A DNA stretch of 64,000 nucleotides from JBKEDS01 sp047975545 (lineage in GTDB: Bacteria; Bacteroidota; Bacteroidia; Flavobacteriales; Flavobacteriaceae): positions 16,830 to 80,829 of the forward strand of contig JBKEDS010000023.1 of the NCBI GenBank assembly GCA_047975545.1, written 5' to 3'. Below are positions 1 to 8,646 of this stretch, piece after piece (positions within the stretch are counted from its first letter, which is position 1; every line of letters starts with the position of its first letter). Below the pieces are notes generated by a model that worked only from the letters and a program-made list of their open reading frames with translations, did no database searches and had not been told where the DNA came from. A program made the position numbers and the translations under genes.

Positions 1-621
1 ATTGTTAGCGTTAAGGTGAAAAACCGAAACGAAAACACGCTTGTAAAAACACCTAATTACTTTTTGTTTGTCGAGCACCCCCATGTGTATACCCTGGGCA
101 AAAGCGGCAGTATGGACAATATGTTGCTAAACGAACAACAATTGGCCGAAAAGGGCGCTACATTTTATAAAATTAACCGTGGCGGCGATATTACCTACCA
201 TGGTCCCGGGCAAATAGTGGGCTACCCAATATTGGATTTGGATAATTTTTTTACCGACATCCATAAATATTTGCGTTTATTAGAAGAAACCATAATTTTA
301 ACCCTTGCCGAGTATGGCCTTAAAGCCCAACGCAGCCATGGCGAAACGGGTGTTTGGTTGGATGTTGGCACCCCCTTTGCCCGAAAAATTTGCGCTATGG
401 GCGTGCGTGCCAGCCGTTGGGTTACCATGCACGGTTTTGCGCTTAACGTAAATGCCAATTTGGGCTATTTCGATAATATTATCCCCTGTGGCATTCGGGG
501 CAAGGCCGTAACCTCCCTAAACGTCGAGCTTGGTATGGAAACCGTTTCGATGGACGAGGTTAAACAGAAGATATTGAAGCATTTTGAGGGGTTGTTTGGG
601 GCTAATTTTCAACGAACGTAA
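1..621 (+). CDS. lipB: Lipoyl(octanoyl) transferase LipB, 5' end cut by the window
   Basis: LipB moves octanoyl from acyl carrier protein to the lipoyl domains of 2-oxoacid dehydrogenases and the glycine cleavage system, in the cytoplasm. The reading frame is open from base 1. A GTG at position 16 is available, but the residues before it (IVSVK) continue the family alignment, so the true start lies outside the window and about 25-30 N-terminal residues are missing. Visible family motifs are RGGDITYHGPGQ, the lysine-containing ARKICAMGVR and the catalytic-cysteine segment IIPCGIRGKAVTSL. The C-terminus is complete. No neighbour in the window is functionally linked. The identification is firm; only the start is unknown. 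Confidence 0.96.
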   Translation: MVSVKVKNRNENTLVKTPNYFLFVEHPHVYTLGKSGSMDNMLLNEQQLAEKGATFYKINRGGDITYHGPGQIVGYPILDLDNFFTDIHKYLRLLEETIILTLAEYGLKAQRSHGETGVWLDVGTPFARKICAMGVRASRWVTMHGFALNVNANLGYFDNIIPCGIRGKAVTSLNVELGMETVSMDEVKQKILKHFEGLFGANFQRT

Positions 622-699
622 AAGGCATACAGTTTCACATTATTTTTACGTATATTAGTTGCTCAGAAAAAATTAATCCAAAAACTAAAAATTACGCAT

Positions 700-1476
700 A
701 TGATTTACAAAACTACTTTTTTATTTGTCTTTTTTGTTTGTACGGTTTTGAATGCCCAAACCCAATTAACGTTTGATTGGGAAAGTGGAACAGCAACCTC
801 TTCGGGACAGGCCACGCAAACGCTTAGTGGTGTTGCTACAACATTTATGGGAGCGTCGGATGCAGGGGTAACTAATGGGCTTAATGGTCTTGGCGGAATG
901 TCTAACTACTGCGCCATTAGCAGTTCAGGTATGGCTAACAATGTTACCGTTGTAACGTTTTCTTTTAATGTTGCAGTAGATGTAGTGTCCGTAAAAATGG
1001 TAGATGGCCTTGCGTTAATGAACGATACCAATGTCGATTTTACCTTTACGCCCATAGGAGGAGCAAATTCTGCCGTAACCATTTCAAATGCTTATCATGG
1101 TCAAACTTCGGCAACTCTTAATTGGACAGGTGTTACATCGTTTACTGTTTCCAGTACTTTGGTGGGTGATGCTGCACTTAGGGAAACCGTTTTTACATCT
1201 GATGCTTTAGTGGTCGTGGTAGACGATTCTGCATTGTCTATGAGCGATAAATTAGCCGCTAACATAAGTGTTTATCCTAATCCTACCGCCAATTTTGTTT
1301 TTATTAATAGTGTTGAGGGTTTTGAATTGGCTACGGTTTTCAATAGCCTTGGGCAAGTTGTTATGAAAACAGAAAGCGAACAATTAGATTTTAGTGCTTT
1401 AGCCAAAGGGCTTTATTTTGTGAAAATTAAAAACAGTAATAATGCAGAGATTACCAAGAAGATTGTAAAAAACTAA
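700..1476 (+). CDS. Secreted protein with T9SS C-terminal sorting domain (258 aa)
   Basis: The first 19 residues form a signal peptide ending near LNAQ. The last 70 or so residues are a type A T9SS sorting domain: ISVYPNPTANF, then a GQVV strand, a GLYFVKI strand and a KKIVKN terminus. In the known pathway such proteins cross the outer membrane by T9SS, lose the tail and are released or attached to the surface. The central 150 residues are Gly/Ser/Thr/Val-rich and beta-like, with no family I recognise. It is clearly paralogous to the convergent gene at 1592-2371: both contain VDFTFTPIGG and a VTSFTVS strand. Function is unknown; the secretion route is well supported. Confidence 0.85.
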   Translation: MIYKTTFLFVFFVCTVLNAQTQLTFDWESGTATSSGQATQTLSGVATTFMGASDAGVTNGLNGLGGMSNYCAISSSGMANNVTVVTFSFNVAVDVVSVKMVDGLALMNDTNVDFTFTPIGGANSAVTISNAYHGQTSATLNWTGVTSFTVSSTLVGDAALRETVFTSDALVVVVDDSALSMSDKLAANISVYPNPTANFVFINSVEGFELATVFNSLGQVVMKTESEQLDFSALAKGLYFVKIKNSNNAEITKKIVKN

Positions 1477-1530
1477 TTTTCGGTAAAATATTTCAAGCCT
1501 GTTTTTTTGAAAGGTTAGATTGGTAAAAAA

Positions 1531-1570
1531 AATCCCGCTTTTTACATTGCTAAAAAGCGGGATTCCTTTT
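1531..1570. terminator. Bidirectional rho-independent terminator between convergent paralogs
   Basis: A perfect 13-bp stem (AATCCCGCTTTTT at 1531-1543, complement at 1552-1564) encloses an 8-nt loop. It is preceded by an A-run and followed by a T-run, so it can end transcription from both the + strand gene at 700 and the - strand gene at 1592. Confidence 0.85.
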
Positions 1571-1591
1571 TTAAGGATTTATATATAGATG

Positions 1592-2371
1592 TTAATTTTT
1601 AACAATTTTTTTATTTACCATGCCGGAATCTGTGCTAATGCTTAAAATGTAAAGCCCTTTATTTAGGCCAGAAACATTAATTTCACTTTTATTGGTATCT
1701 AAAACTAATTGCCCCAAACCGTTGTAAATTTTAACCGATTTTAGGTTAGAAATATTTTCCACATAAAGAAAATCTTTTGAGGGATTAGGATAAACACTTA
1801 TGTTTTCGGTTTCAAAATTATTTGCAGACAGGGTTTCGTTGGTTGCAACTATATTATCAAACATAAAAACAGTACCAACATTGTCGGTTCGTGATACCGT
1901 AAACGATGTAACGTCAGTCCAATTTAAAGCAACATTGCCATAACCATTAGTTAATGTTGCCGTAATAGGGGAATTGCTGCCCCCTATGGGCGTAAAGGTA
2001 AAATCCACATTGGTGGGGTTGCTGTTAAACTCCGACTCGTAAAGGGCGTTATAATCTATGGCTTGAATAGATAGAACATCTGCCGCTTCAGAAAAAGAAA
2101 AAGAAACACTCGAAAGATTTATTTGCTCATTCGGGGGAGCTAATGAGCTTGAAACAACGTTGTCCGTAGAACCGCCATAATTACCAAAAGGGCCGTAGCC
2201 CGTGTTAGTTGCACCGGTAAAAGTTAATACAACTCCTTTTATGGTTTGCGTAACGGGATCTCCATTATTACTGTTGTTCATAGAAACATCTTCCGTATCC
2301 CAATTAAACGTCGTTTGGGCATTTAGGTAGCCTAAAAAGAGAAAAGTAAATAAAAAAGTAATTTTGTTCAT
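1592..2371 (-). CDS. Secreted protein with T9SS C-terminal sorting domain, paralog (259 aa)
   Basis: It has an N-terminal signal peptide (ends near YLNAQ) and a C-terminal type A sorting domain with ISVYPNPSKDF, GLGQLVL, GLYILSI and a final KKIVKN. The middle is a beta-rich region sharing VDFTFTPIGG, LNWTDVTSFTVS and the N-terminal TFNWDTE pattern with the 700-1476 product. The two genes face each other across a shared terminator, as expected for an inverted duplication. Expected location is the cell surface or medium via T9SS. No catalytic motif is recognisable. The 363 bases upstream, toward the first susC, carry no other gene. Confidence 0.85.
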   Translation of the reverse strand: MNKITFLFTFLFLGYLNAQTTFNWDTEDVSMNNSNNGDPVTQTIKGVVLTFTGATNTGYGPFGNYGGSTDNVVSSSLAPPNEQINLSSVSFSFSEAADVLSIQAIDYNALYESEFNSNPTNVDFTFTPIGGSNSPITATLTNGYGNVALNWTDVTSFTVSRTDNVGTVFMFDNIVATNETLSANNFETENISVYPNPSKDFLYVENISNLKSVKIYNGLGQLVLDTNKSEINVSGLNKGLYILSISTDSGMVNKKIVKN

Positions 2372-2734
2372 TTTTTATGAATTTATGGATTAATAGGGCT
2401 AAATTAAAAAAAAATATGCACAAGCCTGTATTTTATATCGTTAATTTCAACAAATGCCAATTGTTTCTAACCGCAAGATCTTAAGGGATTTGCTTCGGGA
2501 TGGTGTTCAATAGCATTATTTGGATGGCCATAATTTTTGAATGGTTTTTAAAATAAAAACGGTTAAAAATTTGTTAAATTTTATTAAAAACCAGTACTTT
2601 GCCCTATCTCGGTTTGCTGGTTAACAAAATCATCCACAGTAAAGGGGGCTAAGTACAATTAAAAACACCTTAAGATTTAAGTTATGTTTTTGTTGTATTC
2701 AAAAATTAATTGTAACTAAACTTTAATAGATTTT
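2372..2734. other. Gene-free intergenic region between divergent genes
   Basis: These 363 bases separate the minus-strand T9SS gene from the plus-strand susC. They are AT-rich and hold no credible ORF. The only signal I can support is the promoter-like pair at 2571-2601. The leader from there to the susC start is about 130 nt with no clear hairpin. Confidence 0.6.
2571..2601 (+). promoter_or_regulatory. Likely Bacteroidota-type promoter of import locus 1
   Basis: TTG at 2571-2573 is followed 21 nt later by TACTTTG at 2595-2601. This resembles the Bacteroidota housekeeping pattern TTG ... TAnnTTTG but is one base shorter in the -7 element. It lies about 130 bases upstream of the susC start and is correctly oriented. 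The match is suggestive only. Confidence 0.4.
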
Positions 2735-5700
2735 ATGATTGACAATATGAAACAATTCATGCTCTCAATTGTTTTTTGTGCAGTAAGTGTTTCGGCATGG
2801 TCGCAAATAGCGGTTAGCGGTATGGTAACCGAAGCAACAAGCGGATTTGGTATTCCTGGCGCAAATGTTGTAGTAAAAGGTACTTCTACGGGTACGGCAA
2901 CAGATTTTGATGGCAACTGGACTTTAACAGTTCCTAACGAAAACAGTGTACTGGTAATATCCTCAATAGGAATGAAAACCGTAGAGGTTGCAGCCAAAAA
3001 TGCTAAAAAGATAGTTTTGGAAGAAGATTCGCAAATGTTGGACGAGGTAGTTATTACCGGATACACCACAATGGACAGAAAACTATTTACAGGGGCTTCG
3101 GATAATTTAAAAATGGCGGAAGTAAAATTGGAAGGCGTACCAGATATTAGTAGGGCTTTAGAAGGTGCGTCGGCAGGGGTTTCCGTACAAAATGTTTCGG
3201 GTACATTTGGGGCATCTCCCATTATAACAATCCGAGGTAATTCCTCAATCAACGGAACAAATAAACCGTTATGGGTAATAGACGGTATTGTGCAGGAAGA
3301 CTTAATAAACATTTCAGCTGATGATTTGTCTTCAGGAAACCTAAATTCTATATTAACATCAGGTGTTGCGGGCCTAAACCAGGAAGATATTGAAAATATC
3401 CAAATATTGAAAGATGTATCGGCAACGGCTATCTATGGTGCGCAAGCCATGAACGGTGTTGTTGTTATAACAACAAAAAAAGGTAAAATAGGAAAACCTA
3501 AAATAAACTATTCGGTAAGCACATCGGTTAGGGAGCGGCCCAGGGCCGAAAATTTTGATATTTTGGACTCTGGGGCCGAAATGCAAATTTACCGCGAATA
3601 CTTGAGAAAAGGTACCTATCCCATAACCATACTTAGGACTAACGAAAACTATGGTGTTTTAGGTAAAATGTACGAAAGAATAGTGAACAATACATTACCC
3701 TTAACACAAGAAGCTACATTAAACGAAAACTATTTGGAGTATTACGCCAATGCCAATACCGACTGGTTTGATGTATTGTTTAACAATTCCATAACAACCC
3801 AGCACTCGTTAAGCGTAAGTGGCGGTGCCGAGAACGCAACCTATTATGCCTCCTTGGGATATTATAAGGATAACGGTGCTACCGTAATCGACAATGTTGA
3901 TAATTATACAACGATGCTTAATGCTCAGTTTACATTGTCCGACAGAGTAAAAGCAGGATTAATTGTAAATGGAAACTACAGAAATCAGCGAGTGCCCGGA
4001 ACCCGAGAAAGAGAGTTCGACCCATTGACGGGACAATACAACCGCGATTTCGACATAAATCCGTTTAGTTATGCCCTAAACACGTCCAGAGCTATGACGC
4101 CTTACGATGAAAACGGCGATTTACAATTTTATCAAAGCAATTTTGCACCATTTAATATTCTTCACGAGCTACAGCATAATTTTGTTGATATTGGTGTTAC
4201 CGATATTTCTGCCAAGCTAAATTTAGATTATTCAATTAAAGATAACCTTAGCGCAAAATTCTTTTTATCAGGGCGTTTGGCCAATACCCTAACCGAATAT
4301 AAAATCCATGAAAACTCAAATGCTGCCGAAGCTTATCGTGCAGGGACAGAGTTTGGGGTTAGTGGTGAAATTGAGAGTATTAGAGATGCCAATCGCTTTT
4401 TAATGAAAGATATTGACGACCCCAATGTGGACCCCTATTCTATTTTGCCCACGGGAGGATTTTACAATACCGAAGAAAATACGTTAACCAGTTATAATTT
4501 TAGAACTTTATTAGAATGGTCTCCTGAGATAGGAGAAAAAAGTAGGGGAAATCTATTGGGAGGTACCGAAGTTAAATATACCAACAGGGAATTTAGAAGA
4601 AACGACGGCTATGGTATATTGTACGATCGCGGCGGTATTGTAAATACACATCCGGATGTTATTAAATATTTGTCGGACAATGGATTGGAACAGTTTGAGT
4701 ACACCGAGTTCAGGGATAGGTTTGTTGGTAATTTTATAGACGCTAAATACGATTACGACGGAAAATATATTTTAGGCGGTACATTTCGTTATGACGGCTC
4801 GAACCGACTTGGAAACACAAAAAGAGCAAAGTGGCTGCCATCATGGAATGTATCTGGAGCATGGAATGTCCACAAGGAAAATTTTATGGCCAGTGCCAAT
4901 GCTATTAATACATTAAAACTAAAGGCCACTTATGGTTTAACGGGAACCATGGGGCCAGATGCCAGTGCAGTGCTCACCCTGTATGGGGGTACGCCGTTAA
5001 GGCCGGGCTATGCTAATACGGAAACGGGAATTTATATTGATGACATTGAAAACCAGGATTTAACATGGGAAAAATTAAACGAATTAAACCTTGGGTTCGA
5101 GTTAGGCTTGTTCAGTAATAAAATTTACACGGAATTTAACTATTACGATCGTAAATCCACAGATTTGATCGATTATATCACCACAGCCGGAATTGGAGGC
5201 ATAGGCGTTAAATATGGAAATATTGGAACGATGAAGTCCAGTGGTGTAGAGTTAACATTGCGAACAAAAAACATCACTACTAATAATTTTTCATGGGAAA
5301 CCCAATTAACCTATAACTATCATCAAAGCGAAATTACAGAATTAGATGCCTATTCCGAGTTTGCCAATGCTGTAGTGGGAACAGGAGCAGCCCAAGTAGG
5401 CAGGCCACACAGAGGCTTGTATTCAGTTAGGTTTGCAGGGTTGGACAGTAACGGGCTGCCCACATTTTACGATAACGAAAACAATATAGTTCAAGACATG
5501 GACTTGCAGCAACGCGAAAACATGGAAGATTGGTTAGTGTACGAAGGCCCCGTGGCTCCTAAAGGGCAAGGTGGTTTTAAAAACGATTTTAAGTTTAAAA
5601 ACTGGACATTAGGTGTAAACATAATTTACAAATATGGCAATAAAATTCGTTTGGGCGACCTTTACCCAACAGACGTTTATGGAATTTCAGCCTACGATTA

Positions 5701-6085
5701 TAGGGCTTTCTCCAAAGATTTAATAAACCGTTGGGTGTTGCCCGGTGATGAGTATATTACCAATGTCCCGGCTATTTTGGACACCAAAACAATAGAACTT
5801 TTAAATGGTCAAAACGCATACAGTTTGTACAACAACAGCGATCAAAGAGTTGCCGATGGCGATTTTATACGGTTAAAGGATATCAACATTGCCTATAATC
5901 TACCAAAAGTTTGGTTGGCCAATACAGGTATCGAATCCATGCGATTAGCGTTCAATGTTAACAACATAGCGCTGTTATATTCCGATAGTGCCTTAAATGG
6001 CGTAGACCCGGAATTTTACAACTCTGGAGGGGTAGCTTTGCCAAATCAAAGAATGTACACATTTACATTAAATTTAAATTTTTAA
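2735..6085 (+). CDS. SusC/RagA-type TonB-linked outer membrane protein, locus 1 (1116 aa)
   Basis: SusC-type proteins are 22-strand outer-membrane barrels that import oligosaccharides or peptides using TonB-ExbBD energy, capped by a SusD lipoprotein. Seen in order: signal peptide (ends near SAWSQ), a carboxypeptidase-regulatory-like beta domain at about 25-105 (GIPGANVVVKGTSTGTATDFDG), a TonB-box-like DEVVITGY, the plug with ITIRG and AIYGAQAMNGVVVITTKKG, then the barrel ending in the aromatic strand YTFTLNLNF. Length is normal for SusC. The start at 2735 gives MIDNMKQF; the internal ATG at 2747 would give a more standard signal peptide and is equally possible. It is 4 nt from susD. It is paralogous to 15954-19325, sharing plug stretches such as AGVSVQNV and VVVITTK. 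Confidence 0.95.
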   Translation: MIDNMKQFMLSIVFCAVSVSAWSQIAVSGMVTEATSGFGIPGANVVVKGTSTGTATDFDGNWTLTVPNENSVLVISSIGMKTVEVAAKNAKKIVLEEDSQMLDEVVITGYTTMDRKLFTGASDNLKMAEVKLEGVPDISRALEGASAGVSVQNVSGTFGASPIITIRGNSSINGTNKPLWVIDGIVQEDLINISADDLSSGNLNSILTSGVAGLNQEDIENIQILKDVSATAIYGAQAMNGVVVITTKKGKIGKPKINYSVSTSVRERPRAENFDILDSGAEMQIYREYLRKGTYPITILRTNENYGVLGKMYERIVNNTLPLTQEATLNENYLEYYANANTDWFDVLFNNSITTQHSLSVSGGAENATYYASLGYYKDNGATVIDNVDNYTTMLNAQFTLSDRVKAGLIVNGNYRNQRVPGTREREFDPLTGQYNRDFDINPFSYALNTSRAMTPYDENGDLQFYQSNFAPFNILHELQHNFVDIGVTDISAKLNLDYSIKDNLSAKFFLSGRLANTLTEYKIHENSNAAEAYRAGTEFGVSGEIESIRDANRFLMKDIDDPNVDPYSILPTGGFYNTEENTLTSYNFRTLLEWSPEIGEKSRGNLLGGTEVKYTNREFRRNDGYGILYDRGGIVNTHPDVIKYLSDNGLEQFEYTEFRDRFVGNFIDAKYDYDGKYILGGTFRYDGSNRLGNTKRAKWLPSWNVSGAWNVHKENFMASANAINTLKLKATYGLTGTMGPDASAVLTLYGGTPLRPGYANTETGIYIDDIENQDLTWEKLNELNLGFELGLFSNKIYTEFNYYDRKSTDLIDYITTAGIGGIGVKYGNIGTMKSSGVELTLRTKNITTNNFSWETQLTYNYHQSEITELDAYSEFANAVVGTGAAQVGRPHRGLYSVRFAGLDSNGLPTFYDNENNIVQDMDLQQRENMEDWLVYEGPVAPKGQGGFKNDFKFKNWTLGVNIIYKYGNKIRLGDLYPTDVYGISAYDYRAFSKDLINRWVLPGDEYITNVPAILDTKTIELLNGQNAYSLYNNSDQRVADGDFIRLKDINIAYNLPKVWLANTGIESMRLAFNVNNIALLYSDSALNGVDPEFYNSGGVALPNQRMYTFTLNLNF

Positions 6086-6089
6086 CCCA

Positions 6090-7598
6090 ATGAAATTAGC
6101 AAAACAAATACTATACACTACACTCGTGTTAACTGCTTTTATGGGGTGTAGCGATTTTTTAGAAGAAGAACCCGATAATCGTTTACAGATAGATTCTGTT
6201 GATAAAGCAGCCGAACTTTTAGTGTACGCATCCAACGAAGCCAGCTATGCGTTTTTAGAGCAAATGACTGATAATGTTGCGTACATTGCAGAAAATGTCC
6301 ATTTATCAGGTTTGGATAACGAACTGTTTAATTGGGAAGAATCCATTAAGGACTACGAAGATACCCCCACCTATTTTTGGAATAAAGGCTATTTGGCAAT
6401 CGCCCAAACCAATGCGGTATTAAGTACCATTGATGGTATCGATGGCGATGAAACCGAAAAGAACCATGTAAAAGGAGAAGCGTTGTTGTTTAGGGCCTAT
6501 AACCATTTTATGCTGGTTAATGTTTTTGCAAAACAGTACGATTCATTAACGGCCGTATCGGATCAAGGTATTCCTTACATGGAAAAAATGGAAACACATC
6601 TTATAACCGAGTACCAAAACAATACCGTGCAAGAAGTTTACGATTTTATTGAACGCGACATGCTAAAAGGCTTAAGTTTAATAGATGACAGCTATATAAC
6701 ATCCGGAAAAAAATATCATTTTACAAAAAAAGCAGCCTTAGCTTTTGCCTCGCGCTTTTACTTATGGACAGGGAATAACGAAAAATGTATAGCATATAGT
6801 AGTGATGTTCTTGGGAATACCCCTGAAAACTATATAAAGGACTATAGCGTAATTTTAAATGCGGGAGGCTCCAGTGCTTCGGGCATTGCCTTTATAGATA
6901 CCGATGACGACAGTAACCTGATGGTTGCCCGACGTGAAACAGGGTACAGTTTACGCTACAGCTATAAAGACCGCTTAAACATAAATACCCTGTACGATAT
7001 TTTTAACGTAAGGGAGTTTTATCAAGTATTTGGAACTTATGTCGACGTAAGACCGCAAATAGCCTATTATGGTAATGGTGATTATACAAGTTTGAGGCTG
7101 GCAAAAAATTATGAGTATTTTAAAAGAAAATCCCTAAGCTCAAATATTGGCGATCCTTACCGAATAGATGTTTTGTTCAGGGGGGAAGAAGTGTTACTCA
7201 ACAGGGCAGAAGCTTACTCCAATTTAGGCATGACAGAAGAAGGGGTGGCCGATTTGGAACTACTAATGGAAAACCGCTATACAGAAGCCGTACTGGCAAA
7301 TTTTAACGCATGGGCAAGTTCCTATGAATTTATAGAAGGGGTAGCGGGCCTGGATAGGGCTGGTGTACTGGCCGATTTAATTATAAAAGAAAGACAGCGC
7401 GAATTTACTGAAGAAGGCATGCGTTGGTTCGATATAAAACGTTACGGCATAAGTGTTTCAAGAGCTAATGGCAATATTCTTACTGCCGACGATTCAAGAA
7501 AAATAATAGCCATCCCGCAAATAGCCGCGCAAAGCTTGGGAATAGATATGGAAAACAACACCGATTCAAACAATGTGAAATTTGAGCCAAACCTTTAA
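6090..7598 (+). CDS. SusD/RagB-family substrate-binding lipoprotein, locus 1 (502 aa)
   Basis: SusD-family lipoproteins sit on the outer face of the outer membrane as a lid on the SusC barrel and bind substrate. Here a lipoprotein signal ends at Cys20 (TAFMGC), followed by the usual SDFLEEEPDNR start, an alpha-helical TPR-like core (KGEALLFRAYNHFMLVNVFAKQ; FTKKAALAFASRFYLWTGN) and the C-terminal family signature with RQREFTEEGMRWFDIKRYG. Length is typical. The gene begins 4 nt after susC, so the two are co-transcribed. The closest relative in the window is the SusD at 19426. Substrate cannot be read from the sequence. Confidence 0.95.
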   Translation: MKLAKQILYTTLVLTAFMGCSDFLEEEPDNRLQIDSVDKAAELLVYASNEASYAFLEQMTDNVAYIAENVHLSGLDNELFNWEESIKDYEDTPTYFWNKGYLAIAQTNAVLSTIDGIDGDETEKNHVKGEALLFRAYNHFMLVNVFAKQYDSLTAVSDQGIPYMEKMETHLITEYQNNTVQEVYDFIERDMLKGLSLIDDSYITSGKKYHFTKKAALAFASRFYLWTGNNEKCIAYSSDVLGNTPENYIKDYSVILNAGGSSASGIAFIDTDDDSNLMVARRETGYSLRYSYKDRLNINTLYDIFNVREFYQVFGTYVDVRPQIAYYGNGDYTSLRLAKNYEYFKRKSLSSNIGDPYRIDVLFRGEEVLLNRAEAYSNLGMTEEGVADLELLMENRYTEAVLANFNAWASSYEFIEGVAGLDRAGVLADLIIKERQREFTEEGMRWFDIKRYGISVSRANGNILTADDSRKIIAIPQIAAQSLGIDMENNTDSNNVKFEPNL

Positions 7599-7671
7599 CC
7601 TAATTAAAATGAAATACCCATTATTAAGTTTTAATCACACAGCGGGATGTTAATTTGGGTGTTCCATACTT

Positions 7672-7716
7672 GCACTGAGCTTGACGAAGTGCCTGTGCTG
7701 AGCGCAGTCGAAGTAC
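7672..7716. repeat. REP-like palindromic repeat unit
   Basis: Two tandem half-units with the pattern (A/G)CTGAGC...CGAAGT lie between susD and the metallo-lipoprotein gene. The first is GCACTGAGCTTGACGAAGTGC-like with GCACT/AGTGC ends. The pattern resembles intergenic elements I recall from other flavobacterial genomes. It may form a hairpin that modulates downstream expression. Confidence 0.6.
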
Positions 7717-7730
7717 AACCATTAAAAAAA

Positions 7731-7749
7731 CAATAAATATTAACACATG
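7731..7749 (+). promoter_or_regulatory. Recurrent start-codon leader motif
   Basis: The 19-nt string CAATAAATATTAACACATG ends in the start codon of the metallo-lipoprotein gene. Nearly the same string precedes the ATG at 19426 (locus 2 susD) and the 10933 ATG of a short ORF in leader RNA A. There is no Shine-Dalgarno. It may be an AT-rich translation initiation region that was copied. Confidence 0.4.
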
Positions 7750-8634
7750 AAAAACATAATATTTGTACTATTAAGCATTTTGGTTTTCGCTTCATGTAGC
7801 GAAGACGAAAAAAACGAGCATGTTAGGATAGACATACCCGAATCGGACCACCCTAACGATGTCTATGCTCGTGTAAATTTTACAGATGTGTACAATACCC
7901 GGGTTATTTGGAGACGGGACGAGATAAATTCAAATATCAATAAGTTTGTAGTGCCACCAGATGAAGAATTAGTAATACCAATGATGAAAATGATTCAAGA
8001 ATTTTGGATCGAGCCATATTATTCAGTCTCTGGAGGAAAAGAGTTAATAGACGAACTCTTCCCGCCCGAAATAATAATGCTTGGCTCGGCACAATATAAC
8101 GACGATGGGTCAAGAATTTTGGGCATTGCAGAAGGAGGCGTTCGTATTCTTTTAACCGAGGTTAATAATTACGACTTAACCAACTCCGATTGGCTCATGT
8201 TACAATTGCGCGTAATACTTCACGAATTTGCACATATTACGCACCAAAGCACATCTTTACCCGATGGATGGAAAGATATTTCAACAAACAGAACAGGCAG
8301 CAACTGGGTAAACATTACGGATAAAACCGCCATAACAATGGGGTATGTAACACCATACGCATCCAGTAGTGCCGCCGAGGATTTTGCCGATTTCATAGGT
8401 ATATTTTTAATAACACCAAAAGCCGATTTCGAAGCCACCTATTTAACCGCAACAGACTGTTATGGCTTAACCTCGGCAAGTGAAATCGAATCCTGTCTGG
8501 AAAGCAATCAGGGTATTACCATTCTTAATGAAAAGTACCAAGCCGTAATAGACTATTACGACAACGAATTTGGTATAGATATAATTGCACTGCGCGATGA
8601 AATTGAAACAAGGATAGCTGTAGCAACCGAATAA
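7747..8634 (+). CDS. HExxH zinc metallohydrolase lipoprotein of SusCD locus 1 (295 aa)
   Basis: The product is a lipoprotein (lipobox FASC, Cys17) with a zinc-protease motif HEFAH at residues 159-163. A later AAEDFADF segment could supply the third, glutamate, ligand, as in gluzincins. It fits the family of substrate-import-associated zinc metallohydrolase lipoproteins that accompany SusC/SusD pairs. The likely role is surface cleavage of a protein or peptide substrate before import; that is inferred from motif and position. It shares WIEPY, G(I/V)AE and the S(A/S)EDF pattern with its paralog at 20938. The gene follows susD by 148 nt containing a REP element and precedes the DUF4302 gene by 12 nt. 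Confidence 0.88.
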   Translation: MKNIIFVLLSILVFASCSEDEKNEHVRIDIPESDHPNDVYARVNFTDVYNTRVIWRRDEINSNINKFVVPPDEELVIPMMKMIQEFWIEPYYSVSGGKELIDELFPPEIIMLGSAQYNDDGSRILGIAEGGVRILLTEVNNYDLTNSDWLMLQLRVILHEFAHITHQSTSLPDGWKDISTNRTGSNWVNITDKTAITMGYVTPYASSSAAEDFADFIGIFLITPKADFEATYLTATDCYGLTSASEIESCLESNQGITILNEKYQAVIDYYDNEFGIDIIALRDEIETRIAVATE

Positions 8635-8646
8635 AAAGAACAAACA

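Noticed and set aside
2716..3312. 198-codon minus-strand frame inside the locus 1 susC gene
   Set aside because: It is antisense to a strongly supported SusC plug domain; it has no signal, family or upstream signals and follows codon bias of the opposite strand.
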